Position numbers and translations under genes: made by a program. Positions 25,287 through 34,265 of a DNA stretch of 64,000 bases are shown here, in pieces. Source of the stretch: Sphingobacterium athyrii (GTDB lineage Bacteria; Bacteroidota; Bacteroidia; Sphingobacteriales; Sphingobacteriaceae); contig NZ_QCXX01000006.1 in assembly GCF_003071065.1 (NCBI RefSeq), positions 310,001-374,000 on the forward strand, read 5' to 3'. Each line of letters starts with the position of its first letter. Position 1 is the first letter of the stretch. Under the pieces are notes generated by a model. It was not told the origin of the DNA and ran no database searches. It saw only the letters and a list, made by a program, of their open reading frames with translations.

Positions 25287-27155
25287 CTAGTATTTGCTTT
25301 TAGATTCTTTACGTTTACCTGAGAAATCACGGAAACCTCCGCCATTGCTACCACGGTCGCGTTTTTCGCTGCTGAATCCGCCTTCACGTCTTCCGCCACG
25401 GTCACCGCCACCATATCCGCCTTCACGTCTTCCGCTGCGATCACCACCACGGTATCCGCCTTCGCGTCTTCCGCCACGGTCACCACCACGACTTCTTCCA
25501 CGATCACCACCACGGCCTTCGCTTTTTGCTTCTCCAGATACTTCGATACGTACTTGACGACCGTTGTAATCCACACCTTGGAATCCTTGGAATACTTTCT
25601 CTACTTCAGCATCTTGAACTTCAAAGAATGTAAACACACCTTTTAAGTCAATTTTACCGATAGATTTTCCTGAGATATTCGCATTGTTACAGATAAAGCC
25701 TAACATGTCTCCACGAGAGAATTCATCTACTGAACCTAAGTTCATAAACAAACGTGTATAACCTTTCGAACCTTCGCGAGAACGACCATCACGTCTGTCA
25801 CCACGATCTTCACGAGAACCTTCGCGGGCTTCGATATTTAAATCAGGTGCATTTTTATAATAATCTAAGAAACGGTTAAATTCAAGAGAAGCAAATCTTT
25901 TGATAATATCTTCTTTTGAAAGAGATTCCAAGTTCTCCATAATTGCAGGCAAGAATGGACTGATTTGTTCATCATTTACTTCTACGTTTTCAATCTTCTT
26001 AACGATAGAGAACAATTGTTTTTCGCAAACTTCAGCGCCTTGAGGAACTTGTTTTTTCTCAAAAGCTTTACCGATAATCTTTTCAAGATGACGGATTTTG
26101 CTGAGCTCTTTTACGTTTACCAATGAAAGAGAGATACCAGTTTTACCTGCACGGGCTGTACGGCCTGAACGGTGTGTATAGTTTTCTGTTTCATCAGGTA
26201 AAGAGAAGTTGATTACGTGAGTTACATCACTTACATCAATACCACGAGCTGCTACGTCTGTTGCGATCAATAATTGTAAACTACGGTCACGGTAACGTTT
26301 CATTACTTTATCACGTTGTTGTTGGGACAAGTCACCGTGCAACGAATCTGCATTGTAACCATCTTTGATCAACGCTTCAGCGATATCCTGTGTTTCGATT
26401 TTTGTACGACAAAATACGATACCAAAGATATCAGGGTTTGAATCCACAATACGTTTGAACGCAGCATATTTATCTTTTGCTTTGATCAAATAATAATGGT
26501 GTTCAATATTGGCGTTACCTGTGTTTTTTGTACCTACAGTAAGCTCAACAGGATCGGTCATATAATTCTTCGCAATACGACGTACCTCGGAAGGCATTGT
26601 CGCCGAAAATAACCAAGTTTTTTTCTCGTCAGGAGTTTCTGACAAAATGTTGTTGATGTCTTCTTTGAAGCCCATATTGAGCATCTCATCCGCTTCATCT
26701 AATACAACATACTTAACATTTGAAAAATCAATTGCATTTCTGCCAATGATATCCAACATACGACCCGGGGTCGCTACTACAATTTGCACTCCACGTCTGA
26801 TTTGACGTAGCTGGTCTGAGATATTTGCACCTCCATATACAGCAACAACATGTACGTTGTCAACGTATTTAGCAAATTTTTCTAAATCTTTTGAGATTTG
26901 TAAACATAATTCCCGAGTTGGGCAAAGAATTAATGCCTGTGGGTGTTTTTGAGAAAAGTCTAATTGCTCTAATAATGGAAGACCAAATGCCGCGGTCTTT
27001 CCTGTGCCAGTTTGGGCTAATCCGACAAAATCGTCGTTACCAGTCAATAAAACAGGAATGGCTTTTTCCTGAATTTCAGAAGGTTTTTCGAAACCTAATT
27101 CTGAGATGGCATTAACAACTTCCTCACGGATTCCCAGTTCTAAAAATGGGTTCAT
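25287..27155 (-). CDS. DEAD-box ATP-dependent RNA helicase, DeaD/CsdA type
   Basis: 622 residues. The Q motif and all helicase motifs are visible: AQTGTGKT (Walker A), PTRELC, TPGR, DEAD, SAT, then FCRTK, ATDVAARGIDV and HRSGRTARAGKTG. After the two RecA domains comes a DbpA-like RNA-binding domain (RLFMNLGSVDEFSRGDMLGFI) and a basic RGG tail with 13-residue repeats. It unwinds RNA in ribosome assembly and mRNA decay, often at low temperature. A strong Bacteroidota promoter lies upstream. The GC-rich repeats in the tail stand out from the otherwise AT-rich coding sequence. Confidence 0.96.
   Translation of the reverse strand: MNPFLELGIREEVVNAISELGFEKPSEIQEKAIPVLLTGNDDFVGLAQTGTGKTAAFGLPLLEQLDFSQKHPQALILCPTRELCLQISKDLEKFAKYVDNVHVVAVYGGANISDQLRQIRRGVQIVVATPGRMLDIIGRNAIDFSNVKYVVLDEADEMLNMGFKEDINNILSETPDEKKTWLFSATMPSEVRRIAKNYMTDPVELTVGTKNTGNANIEHHYYLIKAKDKYAAFKRIVDSNPDIFGIVFCRTKIETQDIAEALIKDGYNADSLHGDLSQQQRDKVMKRYRDRSLQLLIATDVAARGIDVSDVTHVINFSLPDETENYTHRSGRTARAGKTGISLSLVNVKELSKIRHLEKIIGKAFEKKQVPQGAEVCEKQLFSIVKKIENVEVNDEQISPFLPAIMENLESLSKEDIIKRFASLEFNRFLDYYKNAPDLNIEAREGSREDRGDRRDGRSREGSKGYTRLFMNLGSVDEFSRGDMLGFICNNANISGKSIGKIDLKGVFTFFEVQDAEVEKVFQGFQGVDYNGRQVRIEVSGEAKSEGRGGDRGRSRGGDRGGRREGGYRGGDRSGRREGGYGGGDRGGRREGGFSSEKRDRGSNGGGFRDFSGKRKESKSKY
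25378..25494 (-). repeat. Three 39-bp tandem repeats coding the RGG tail of the helicase
   Basis: Units at 25378-25416, 25417-25455 and 25456-25494 each encode 13 residues of the form GGDRGGRREGGYR with few substitutions. Copy number is likely to vary between strains by slippage without breaking the frame. Confidence 0.8.
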
Positions 27156-27195
27156 GAAATATTATATACAATAGGCACTATTGCCTAAGGCGTTG

Positions 27196-27226
27196 CAAAG
27201 GTAAGAATAATATTTGAATAATCAAA
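27196..27226 (-). promoter_or_regulatory. Promoter of the DEAD-box helicase gene
   Basis: On the minus strand TTTG (27226-27223), a 19-base spacer and TACCTTTG (27203-27196) match the Bacteroidota consensus. The leader would be about 35 nt. Nothing else is recognised in the 27156-27417 divergent gap; no convincing promoter for the sigma gene is seen. Confidence 0.7.
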
Positions 27227-27417
27227 GAATTTAAATGATTGATTTTTAGTGAGATTGAAGGATTTCAAATTAAGGGGATAAAAACTTTAGTCGCGCTGTA
27301 TAGGTAAGGATAAGCTGAAAAGTATTATTTTGATTGTAAACTATTTTGCTTCTTTGTGCTTTCTTTATTCATTTATTAATAAAAACTTAATATCCTAACC
27401 TTATTTTTGATATTAGT

Positions 27418-28032
27418 ATGGAGCAAGTACCAATGATATATCAACAGTGGCTAAGGGCTATTAAAGAGCAGAATGATACCACTGCTTATGCTGCATTATA
27501 TCAGTATTGCTGGAAAGACCTTTATCAACATGCTGCCCGGCGTATTCTTGATGCGCAGGATGTAGAAGATATTCTCCAGGAACTGTTTGTTCAGTTTTGG
27601 GAAAAACGTCATACGATCGATATCCAGATGAACCTTCCTGCCTATCTAAAGGGAATGCTCAAATATAAGATTATCGATTTTTTCAATTCCAATAAGGCAA
27701 AAGACAAACTCTTGGATCATTGGAGCAAACATATTTTTGATTATGTACAGCATCATCCCGAAGAGCTTGAAACTTACCTCATGCTTGAAAAGATGTTGGA
27801 AGATGAACTGGAAATTATGCCGCATAATATGCGGCAGGTGCTCTTATTGAAGTGGGAGCATCTATCAATTCGTGAAATAGCACTGCGGATGGGACTCTCT
27901 GAACAAACCGTAAAAAATAACCTTACCGAAGCGTCTAAAAGACTAAAGAAAGCAATAACCGGCTATCAAAATGTCCAAAATGGCAGCTTTACACTCCTGC
28001 TTATTTTTGTTCTGGAAGAACTTTCCAAGTAA
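27418..28032 (+). CDS. FecI-like ECF RNA polymerase sigma factor
   Basis: 204 residues, a second ECF factor of the Bacteroidota type. Region 2 is DLYQHAARRILDAQDVEDILQELFVQFWEKR, with the usual QE-F-FWEKR core. Region 4 contains MRQVLLLKWEHLSIREIALRMGLSEQTVKNNLTEA, and the tail is hydrophobic (FTLLLIFVL). It should activate the TonB-receptor operon at 29243-35072 when the adjacent FecR protein is signalled. It differs substantially from the first sigma factor in the window, so cross-talk is unlikely but untested. Confidence 0.92.
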   Translation: MEQVPMIYQQWLRAIKEQNDTTAYAALYQYCWKDLYQHAARRILDAQDVEDILQELFVQFWEKRHTIDIQMNLPAYLKGMLKYKIIDFFNSNKAKDKLLDHWSKHIFDYVQHHPEELETYLMLEKMLEDELEIMPHNMRQVLLLKWEHLSIREIALRMGLSEQTVKNNLTEASKRLKKAITGYQNVQNGSFTLLLIFVLEELSK

Positions 28033-28109
28033 GGATTGTACGTTTAAAAACGATCGCAGGAATAAAAATCAACTTAACAATTCTTTTATAAAACATTAAC
28101 TATTTCTTG

Positions 28110-28137
28110 AAGTACTTTCTGGCTTTTTTAAAGACTT
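28110..28137 (+). promoter_or_regulatory. Stem-loop before the second fecR
   Basis: AAGT (28110-28113) pairs with ACTT (28134-28137) and CTTT (28115-28118) with AAAG (28130-28133), with one bulged A and an 11-base loop. The core GT-A-CTTT...AAAG-AC and the loop length recall the stem before the first fecR. TTAAC lies about 11 bases upstream in both. Here AAGGA at 28151-28155 before the GTG start stays outside the stem. Confidence 0.35.
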
Positions 28138-28160
28138 GTATATAAACAGCAAGGAAAAAA

Positions 28161-29123
28161 GTGAAAAGAAGAATTTTTGAATCCTTAATCTATCGCTATC
28201 AGCAGAACAAAGCCAACAAGGCTGAGCAGTCCCTGATTGATCGCTGGTACGATACGCTTGATCAGGAAGAACTTCCTGTAAAGGAGATAGATGAGGTTCG
28301 GTTGTGGAATAGTATACAAGAACGTATTGGAAATACAGCTCCTAAAAAATCAGCGAATCGGAAAATCAGCTATTGGAGTGGGGCAGTGGCAGCAAGCCTG
28401 CTGTTGTGCTTTGGAATTTTATTTTGGAAACAACAGCATGAGCTTAATTTAATCGCAAAAGAAACGCATTTAAAACCGGGTTACCGGATTTTTGAAACCG
28501 GGGCCTCACAGCGTAAACGGGTACTTTTGGCCGACGGATCAATCATTGTAATGAATGCCTATTCCAAAATTAAATTGGATACGGTTTCTTATGACAGGAG
28601 GGACCGTGTTGTAGAGCTTCTTGCTGGAGAGGCGTTTTTTGAGGTCAAGAAAGATTCTGCAAAGGCTTTCATTGTGCATACCCAACAAGTACAGACAAAG
28701 GTCTTGGGAACCTCGTTTACCGTAAAGAACTACACTGGATTGGATGATATATCGGTGTCTGTATTTACAGGTAAAGTACAGGTCATGGCCAATAATCATC
28801 CGTTGGGTGTGTTAACTCGTGGCGAAGAGGTCCGATATTCCAAAAATAACCACCATAGCAATCAGACGGTTTTTGATCTGACGACACGTAATAGCTGGAT
28901 TGAGGGAAGAGTTTATCTTAAGCAAAGCAGTTTTGCAGAATTGGCACGGGCGGTCAAAAATATTTATGATGTGGATATTAAAGCTGGCGACCAGCGGATT
29001 GCCCAACAACGTTATAGCATGCCGATATCAAAGCAGCTCTCCTGGACGGCAACCCTGGAAAGTATCAAAGCAATTCATCACAACAAATCCAGAAAGGAGG
29101 GCGGGATAGTGCATATTTACTAA
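28161..29123 (+). CDS. FecR-family anti-sigma factor
   Basis: 320 residues starting at GTG 28161, which follows AAGGA by five bases. The cytoplasmic region (1-75) should hold the sigma factor. The membrane segment is about 77-94 (GAVAASLLLCFGILFW). The periplasmic FecR domain shows RKRVLLADGSIIVMNAYSKI, then GEAFFEVKKDSAKAFIVHT and VLGTSFTVKNY. The C-terminal DUF4974-like part is shorter than in the first FecR of the window. It is coupled with the preceding ECF sigma and the following STN-type receptor to form a cell-surface signalling chain. The non-ATG start parallels the TTG start of the other fecR. Confidence 0.9.
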   Translation: MKRRIFESLIYRYQQNKANKAEQSLIDRWYDTLDQEELPVKEIDEVRLWNSIQERIGNTAPKKSANRKISYWSGAVAASLLLCFGILFWKQQHELNLIAKETHLKPGYRIFETGASQRKRVLLADGSIIVMNAYSKIKLDTVSYDRRDRVVELLAGEAFFEVKKDSAKAFIVHTQQVQTKVLGTSFTVKNYTGLDDISVSVFTGKVQVMANNHPLGVLTRGEEVRYSKNNHHSNQTVFDLTTRNSWIEGRVYLKQSSFAELARAVKNIYDVDIKAGDQRIAQQRYSMPISKQLSWTATLESIKAIHHNKSRKEGGIVHIY

Positions 29124-29132
29124 TTCGGGGAC

Positions 29133-29231
29133 AAAAAAAGAGCTGACGACGGCCATCGTCAACTCTGAATCATACACCATTTGGAGATGGTATAATAACA
29201 TATACAACAACTTATAGAGATATTATATACG
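29133..29231 (-). ncRNA. Candidate cis-antisense small RNA opposite the TonB-receptor leader (DonS-like)
   Basis: On the minus strand TTTG (29270-29267), a 23-base spacer and TAAATTTG (29243-29236) form a promoter whose -7 box ends exactly at the receptor ATG. About 70 bases downstream a stem (29139-29149 with 29156-29166, one mismatch, loop TGGCCG on this strand) is followed by seven T. The predicted RNA is about 99 nt and complementary to the receptor leader. The layout, the closing pairs CGA/TCG, the GCCG loop and an upstream CTCCAA match the candidate at 8600-8677. The ends are estimates. Confidence 0.6.
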
Positions 29232-29242
29232 CATACAAATTT

Positions 29243-32200
29243 ATGAAATTTAAGCAATACGTTACGCAAAACGATATTAAGTTTATGATAAGGACATCGT
29301 TGGTAGGTTTACTTCTTTCGATCGTGTCGGCCGAAATGCTTTTTGCTTCGGGCGCATACGGCCAGTTACTCAATAAAAAGATCGCAATTTCTTTTAATGA
29401 ATCCACTATTCCGGCAGCTTTCGAGCGTTTGGAATCCAAAAATATACCTATCGCTTTCGATGCAGCGAAATATAATCTGGCAAAGAAAAAGGTCAATGCC
29501 AAAATTTTCAAAAGCAACAGTGTCCGGGATATCATGCATTATCTGCTCAAGGAAACGAACTTGATGGCGCATGACAACGGGGTCTATATTACATTGGTCG
29601 AAAAGCCGGTACAGCAGGATGGGCGTATCGCAGGTAAAGTGATTGATGATCGCGGTCAGCCTTTGGCCAATGCCAGCATCAAACTGATTGGTGCCAATAA
29701 ATCCACACAGAGCGGTATCGACGGTAGCTATGTGCTGAATGCCGAACCGGGAACCTACATACTGGAAGTCAGTTATCTCTCTTACCAGACCCAACGTATT
29801 GAGGGGGTCAAAATACAGGCTGGACAGCGGACAGGACTAAATATTGCCATGAAGACGCAGGTGAATGCGTTGGAAACGGCAGTTGTCAGTGTATCGTTTA
29901 AAAAAGCTTCTGTAGCGGGACTTTATGCAGCACAAAAGAACGCAGCGTCGGTGACCGATGGTATTTCGGCTGAACAGATCGCCCGCACACCAGACAATGA
30001 TATGGGACAGGTTTTGAAACGTGTTACCGGAGTGACGACGGTCAACAACCGGAACGTCATCGTACGGGGGATGTCGGACCGCTACAATCAGGCCATGCTG
30101 GACGGAGTCGTGATTCCAAGCACTTCACAGAATAGACGGGATTTTTCTTTTGATATTATCCCAACAGAAATGGTGAGCTCGGTAGTTGTTAATAAAACAG
30201 CAACACCAGATGTGTCCGCTGAATTTTCGGGCGGGCAGGTTTCGGTGAATACATTAGATATTCCGGAGAAGGATTTTACGACAATACAATATGGGATAGG
30301 CGGAAATTCCCGCACAACAGGCAAAGATTTTTACAGGCTGGGGGAGCGGCATACGAGCGAATATTTCGGTTTTTTTGACAAATCTTCTAAAATGCCTGAT
30401 GGAATAAAGACTTGGCAGTGGAATAGTCGGGCGATACAATTGGACGCGCCTCCCGGTTATATTTTGACTGACCCTGAATTGAACAATACCCCTTTAAATC
30501 CAACTGAGTTTGGCGATGTCGTGAAGTATAACGATTTGGATGCTATAGCACAGTCCAAGCGCTTTAATAATGACGCACTGCGACAATATAAATATAAAGC
30601 ATACCCTAATCAGAACATGCGTTTTTCGCTAGGACGGGTTTATCAACTAAATAACGGACAGCGATTGGGGTTTGTAGCATCCGCAAATTTTAGAAACGAA
30701 CAAAACACTATTGCATTTAATAATGCACGTAATTCAACTCAGGCTAATTATATAGATAGTTTGGGAGTAGGTGATAATGGAGCTGGCATATCTTATCGCT
30801 TCAATAGTAATGGCGGGTTGATGGCCAATGTTGGATGGCAAGGCCAAGGCTTTAAGGTTTCCTTAAAGAATACATATGCGCGTACTTATAGTGATGTTTA
30901 TAATGAGTCTATTCAAAAACCTTATAACGATGCTATTCCGGTAGCTTATAAAATGATTTATCAATTGCCGGAAGCAATGTCTTTGCAGCAACATCAGTTG
31001 ACAGGAGAGTATCAGTTACCATGGGAAATAAAAGCTGAAGGAATGTTTACTGTTAACAAAATCAAACAACAGATTTTAGATGAACGAAAACTTTCTTATA
31101 GGATAACTACTACGATAGATAATATACCTTATTTTCAAACCCCCAGCCTAATGACCAACAGCAGCTCATCGGTGGCGGGGGTTTTCAAAGACTCCAGAAG
31201 ATGGACGCATATTGATGAGACGGATTATAATTGGAGTACGGCATTTTCTCGAAAATTTGGTGTGAATTCAGCAGTGCCAACCTTGGTGAAATTAGGCTAT
31301 CAGGCTTGGTCAAAGAAGAGAACGCTAGATTTATTCAATTTCGTTCCCTGGACAAGATCTTGGGCGGAGGGCACTACGAATCAACCGCCTCCCGCAATAG
31401 AAATACCATACCATGAATTGTTCAACGCTGATAATATAGGTAATGGAAACGGTCAGGCCTATTATTACGCAGACGCATTGGGTGGGCGATATTATGATGG
31501 TGAAATGTCTTCACAGGCGGTGTATCTGATGGCGGATCAAATGCTATGGCATAAATTACGTTTGGTATATGGTGTTCGTGCAGAGTTTTTTAATTTAAAC
31601 TCTAAGCAAGAGGAATTATATAGGAGAACTTATCAGGATGAACCAGATCCCAATGACGTGCAACGGCACCGTTTCGGTGTGAAAGAAAATAATTGGCGTT
31701 TTCTACCTTCCCTTAATGCTACTTATAGGGTAACAAACGATTTTAATATCCGAAGCAGTTACGCAAGGACGGTAATTCGGCCAGATTTTAGAGAAGTTGG
31801 TATGTTTGCCATGTATGATTATGAGTTAGACGGTTACGTTTATGGAGAGCAAGTTAAATCCACGTTGATCGATAATGTAGATCTTCGATTTGAATGGTAT
31901 CCCTCACCAGGTGAAATAATTTCGATAACAGGATACTATAAATACTTGGATAAACCCATAGAACTTGTTCATAGTGGGGGGAACACGTATACTTTTGCCA
32001 ACATGGAAAATGCGAAAAATCTTGGACTCGAAATGGAGATTAGGAAAAATTTGACATTTCTATCGGATAAGGACTGGTTAAAAGACCTATTTATATATGC
32101 TAACGGAACACTGCTCAAATCGAAGGTCAATGTCTTAAGTCATTGGGAATGGATCAATAACCCTGAAACCCAAGTTGCTGAGCGCGTTCAACAGCGCTAT

Positions 32201-32617
32201 CCCAATCAAGATAGACCACTGATGGGGCAGTCACCTTGGTTATTGAATCTAGGCGTAGGATATTGGGGTGAGCTTTTTGGGGTAACAGCAAGCTATAATC
32301 ATCGAGGGTATCGAACAAATTTAACCAATGTTAATATGAACAATGTCGAATATGAGTTGGCCCCAAAACAATTGGATGCACAACTTTATACACGTTTTCT
32401 AAAGGGCAAGATGGAAGTAAAATTCAATATGGCCAACCTATTGGATGAATGGACTCGGTATTATATGAATGTTCAAGATTATGAACAAGATGATACAAAA
32501 TTTTATGTGTTGAAAAAAGGTAAATCTATAAAATATAATAAAGAAGAAGGAGATATTATTACCTACCGTCGAAAAGACGGTCGACGTTTTAATCTCTCAG
32601 TGACTTATAATTTTTAA
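29243..32617 (+). CDS. TonB-dependent receptor with STN domain, not SusC-type
   Basis: 1124 residues. The signal peptide ends near GAYGQ. The STN domain (about 45-125) begins IAISFNESTIPAAFERLE and contacts FecR. A carboxypeptidase-D-like domain follows (GRIAGKVIDDRGQPLANASI). The plug carries NDMGQVLKRVTGVTTVNNRN and RGMSDRYNQAMLDGVVIPS, with VVVNKTATPDVSAEFSGGQV. This differs from SusC plugs and is closer to FecA/CirA-like receptors. The barrel ends RRFNLSVTYNF. No SusD follows; instead come two lipoproteins. The ligand is unknown: a small metal complex, vitamin or oligopeptide is possible. It is controlled by the sigma/FecR pair upstream and perhaps by the antisense RNA. Confidence 0.93.
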   Translation: MKFKQYVTQNDIKFMIRTSLVGLLLSIVSAEMLFASGAYGQLLNKKIAISFNESTIPAAFERLESKNIPIAFDAAKYNLAKKKVNAKIFKSNSVRDIMHYLLKETNLMAHDNGVYITLVEKPVQQDGRIAGKVIDDRGQPLANASIKLIGANKSTQSGIDGSYVLNAEPGTYILEVSYLSYQTQRIEGVKIQAGQRTGLNIAMKTQVNALETAVVSVSFKKASVAGLYAAQKNAASVTDGISAEQIARTPDNDMGQVLKRVTGVTTVNNRNVIVRGMSDRYNQAMLDGVVIPSTSQNRRDFSFDIIPTEMVSSVVVNKTATPDVSAEFSGGQVSVNTLDIPEKDFTTIQYGIGGNSRTTGKDFYRLGERHTSEYFGFFDKSSKMPDGIKTWQWNSRAIQLDAPPGYILTDPELNNTPLNPTEFGDVVKYNDLDAIAQSKRFNNDALRQYKYKAYPNQNMRFSLGRVYQLNNGQRLGFVASANFRNEQNTIAFNNARNSTQANYIDSLGVGDNGAGISYRFNSNGGLMANVGWQGQGFKVSLKNTYARTYSDVYNESIQKPYNDAIPVAYKMIYQLPEAMSLQQHQLTGEYQLPWEIKAEGMFTVNKIKQQILDERKLSYRITTTIDNIPYFQTPSLMTNSSSSVAGVFKDSRRWTHIDETDYNWSTAFSRKFGVNSAVPTLVKLGYQAWSKKRTLDLFNFVPWTRSWAEGTTNQPPPAIEIPYHELFNADNIGNGNGQAYYYADALGGRYYDGEMSSQAVYLMADQMLWHKLRLVYGVRAEFFNLNSKQEELYRRTYQDEPDPNDVQRHRFGVKENNWRFLPSLNATYRVTNDFNIRSSYARTVIRPDFREVGMFAMYDYELDGYVYGEQVKSTLIDNVDLRFEWYPSPGEIISITGYYKYLDKPIELVHSGGNTYTFANMENAKNLGLEMEIRKNLTFLSDKDWLKDLFIYANGTLLKSKVNVLSHWEWINNPETQVAERVQQRYPNQDRPLMGQSPWLLNLGVGYWGELFGVTASYNHRGYRTNLTNVNMNNVEYELAPKQLDAQLYTRFLKGKMEVKFNMANLLDEWTRYYMNVQDYEQDDTKFYVLKKGKSIKYNKEEGDIITYRRKDGRRFNLSVTYNF

Positions 32618-32833
32618 GAAAAATACCAACTGCGCGAGGCAGGTTCATGCTAACCCATAAATACTTAAAACAGCGTTCCAAGACTTGTCCAATAGCACAA
32701 TCTGGAAGATATTCAAATTTATCATAATGGGGGAATGAATAACTATGCAACTATAGGAATAGCTATCCGCTATAGAAGCATAGTCTAAAAAGTGATCTTG
32801 TGATGGCTAAGTTATGTAAAAGTTAACAAAAAA

Positions 32834-34195
32834 ATGAAAAAAATCTTAACGCTAGCAAGTGTATGCGCAATCGCATTGGCATCTTGTAACAAGGACAACT
32901 TGACTCCGGTAAATGGTTCAACAGCTGGATTACCATCTTTACCTCAAGCAACAGTTCCAACTGATGCTAATGGTCTAATCACTGTAACAACCCTTACTTC
33001 GGATAAAGTATGGAAAATTGATGGTGTAGCCTTTGTAAAACCAGGTACAACATTGACCATCCAACCAGGTACTTTTATTACTTCTGGTGTAACCAAAGCG
33101 TATCCAGATCAAATCACTGGTATTACACAGAACATCAAAGGTGTATTGGTTGTACCTAAGACTGCAAAATTAATCGCTAATGGCACAGCGACAGCGCCTA
33201 TTGTATTTACTTCACCAAATGCAGCTGGATCACGTAATCCAGGTGATTTCGGAGGCGTTGTATTGTTGGGGTCATCAACGACAAACCAACCTGTTACCAA
33301 AAGAATTGAAGGTATTCCTCAGCCTGTAAACGTTGATGTTACGTATGGTGGTTCAGTACCTGCAGACAATTCAGGTTCGTTGAAATATGTACGTATCGAG
33401 TTTGCTGGTTACAATTTGACTGCTGACAATGAAATTAACGGTTTGACTTTGGGTGGTGTCGGTTCAGGTACTGTATTGGAAAACATCCAAGTTTCTTGGG
33501 GTAAAGATGATGCGTTCGAATTCTTTGGTGGTACCGTAAATGCGAAATATCTAGTTGCCTTATCAAATGACGATGATGATTTCGATTTTGACCATGGTTA
33601 TAAAGGTACGATCCAATATGCCCTGTCCTTAAAAGATCCTAATTCAACGAATAGTACTTCAAGCGGTAGCTCAGATTCAAATGGTTTAGAATCTGATAAC
33701 GAAGCAAACTCACCTTGGTCGGCTACACCTAAAACACGTCCAGTTTTGAGAAACTTTACGTTCTTGGGTATCGGCAATTCTTCCTTAGCTGGTACTAAAT
33801 TAAAATTTGGTAACCGTTGGAGAAGAGGTACTGAATTGGATATCGAGAGATCAATTATTGCTGGTTATGCCACAGGTGCTGCTTTCCAAGATGGTGCTAC
33901 CGGCAATTTTAGCAACAATGTAGTTCAGGCTTATACTGCAGCTTTTAGTGGAACTACTCCAGGTACGGGAAATGCAACTAATATTGGTTCAACTCCAAAT
34001 AGCTATTTATTATTAGGAGGTGCTGGTATAAATCCTTTCTACACAACAACTGCTGCAGCTAGTTTTGATGTATGGAACTTGGTTCCATCTTCTACAAGTC
34101 CTGCTGCTGGCGTAAATTATAAAGGTGCATTTGACCCTGCTGCAACGACCTTGTGGACAGATAATTGGACGAAATTTACTCCAAAGACTTATTAA
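32834..34195 (+). CDS. Secreted lipoprotein with repetitive beta-helix-like architecture
   Basis: 453 residues. The lipobox is LASC (Cys18), followed by NKDNLTP. The body has repeated short strands and turns (GTTLTIQPGTFITSG, IKGVLVVPKTAKLIANGTATAPIVFTS, SLKYVRIEFAGYN) like a right-handed parallel beta-helix. It contains an acidic DDDDFDFDHGYKG loop that could bind a metal or cation, and a conserved-looking W-T-D-N-W-T-K-F end. Homologues with this ending are common beside TonB receptors in Bacteroidota, but I know of no proven function. Codon choice (GGT, GTA, CCA, AAA) looks like that of a strongly expressed gene. It follows the receptor by 216 bases and is closed by a terminator. Confidence 0.78.
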   Translation: MKKILTLASVCAIALASCNKDNLTPVNGSTAGLPSLPQATVPTDANGLITVTTLTSDKVWKIDGVAFVKPGTTLTIQPGTFITSGVTKAYPDQITGITQNIKGVLVVPKTAKLIANGTATAPIVFTSPNAAGSRNPGDFGGVVLLGSSTTNQPVTKRIEGIPQPVNVDVTYGGSVPADNSGSLKYVRIEFAGYNLTADNEINGLTLGGVGSGTVLENIQVSWGKDDAFEFFGGTVNAKYLVALSNDDDDFDFDHGYKGTIQYALSLKDPNSTNSTSSGSSDSNGLESDNEANSPWSATPKTRPVLRNFTFLGIGNSSLAGTKLKFGNRWRRGTELDIERSIIAGYATGAAFQDGATGNFSNNVVQAYTAAFSGTTPGTGNATNIGSTPNSYLLLGGAGINPFYTTTAAASFDVWNLVPSSTSPAAGVNYKGAFDPAATTLWTDNWTKFTPKTY

Positions 34196-34212
34196 CTATT
34201 ATTTATAACATA

Positions 34213-34251
34213 TGTGATCCTGCCCTATATTACGGCAGGATTACATTTTTT
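34213..34251 (+). terminator. Intrinsic terminator inside the receptor operon
   Basis: A 12-bp stem with one wobble (34213-34224 with 34234-34245) is followed by six T. The next lipoprotein gene starts only 15 bases later without a visible promoter, so partial read-through would set lower expression of 34266-35400. Confidence 0.85.
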
Positions 34252-34265
34252 ACTACATCCATTCT

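Noticed and set aside
29243-32617. GC content falls from about 45-50% in some 5' segments of the TonB receptor to about 30% in some 3' segments, suggesting a mosaic gene
   Set aside because: Hand counts of further 60-base lines gave 35-40% on both sides, so the difference is a mild gradient and not a clear junction.
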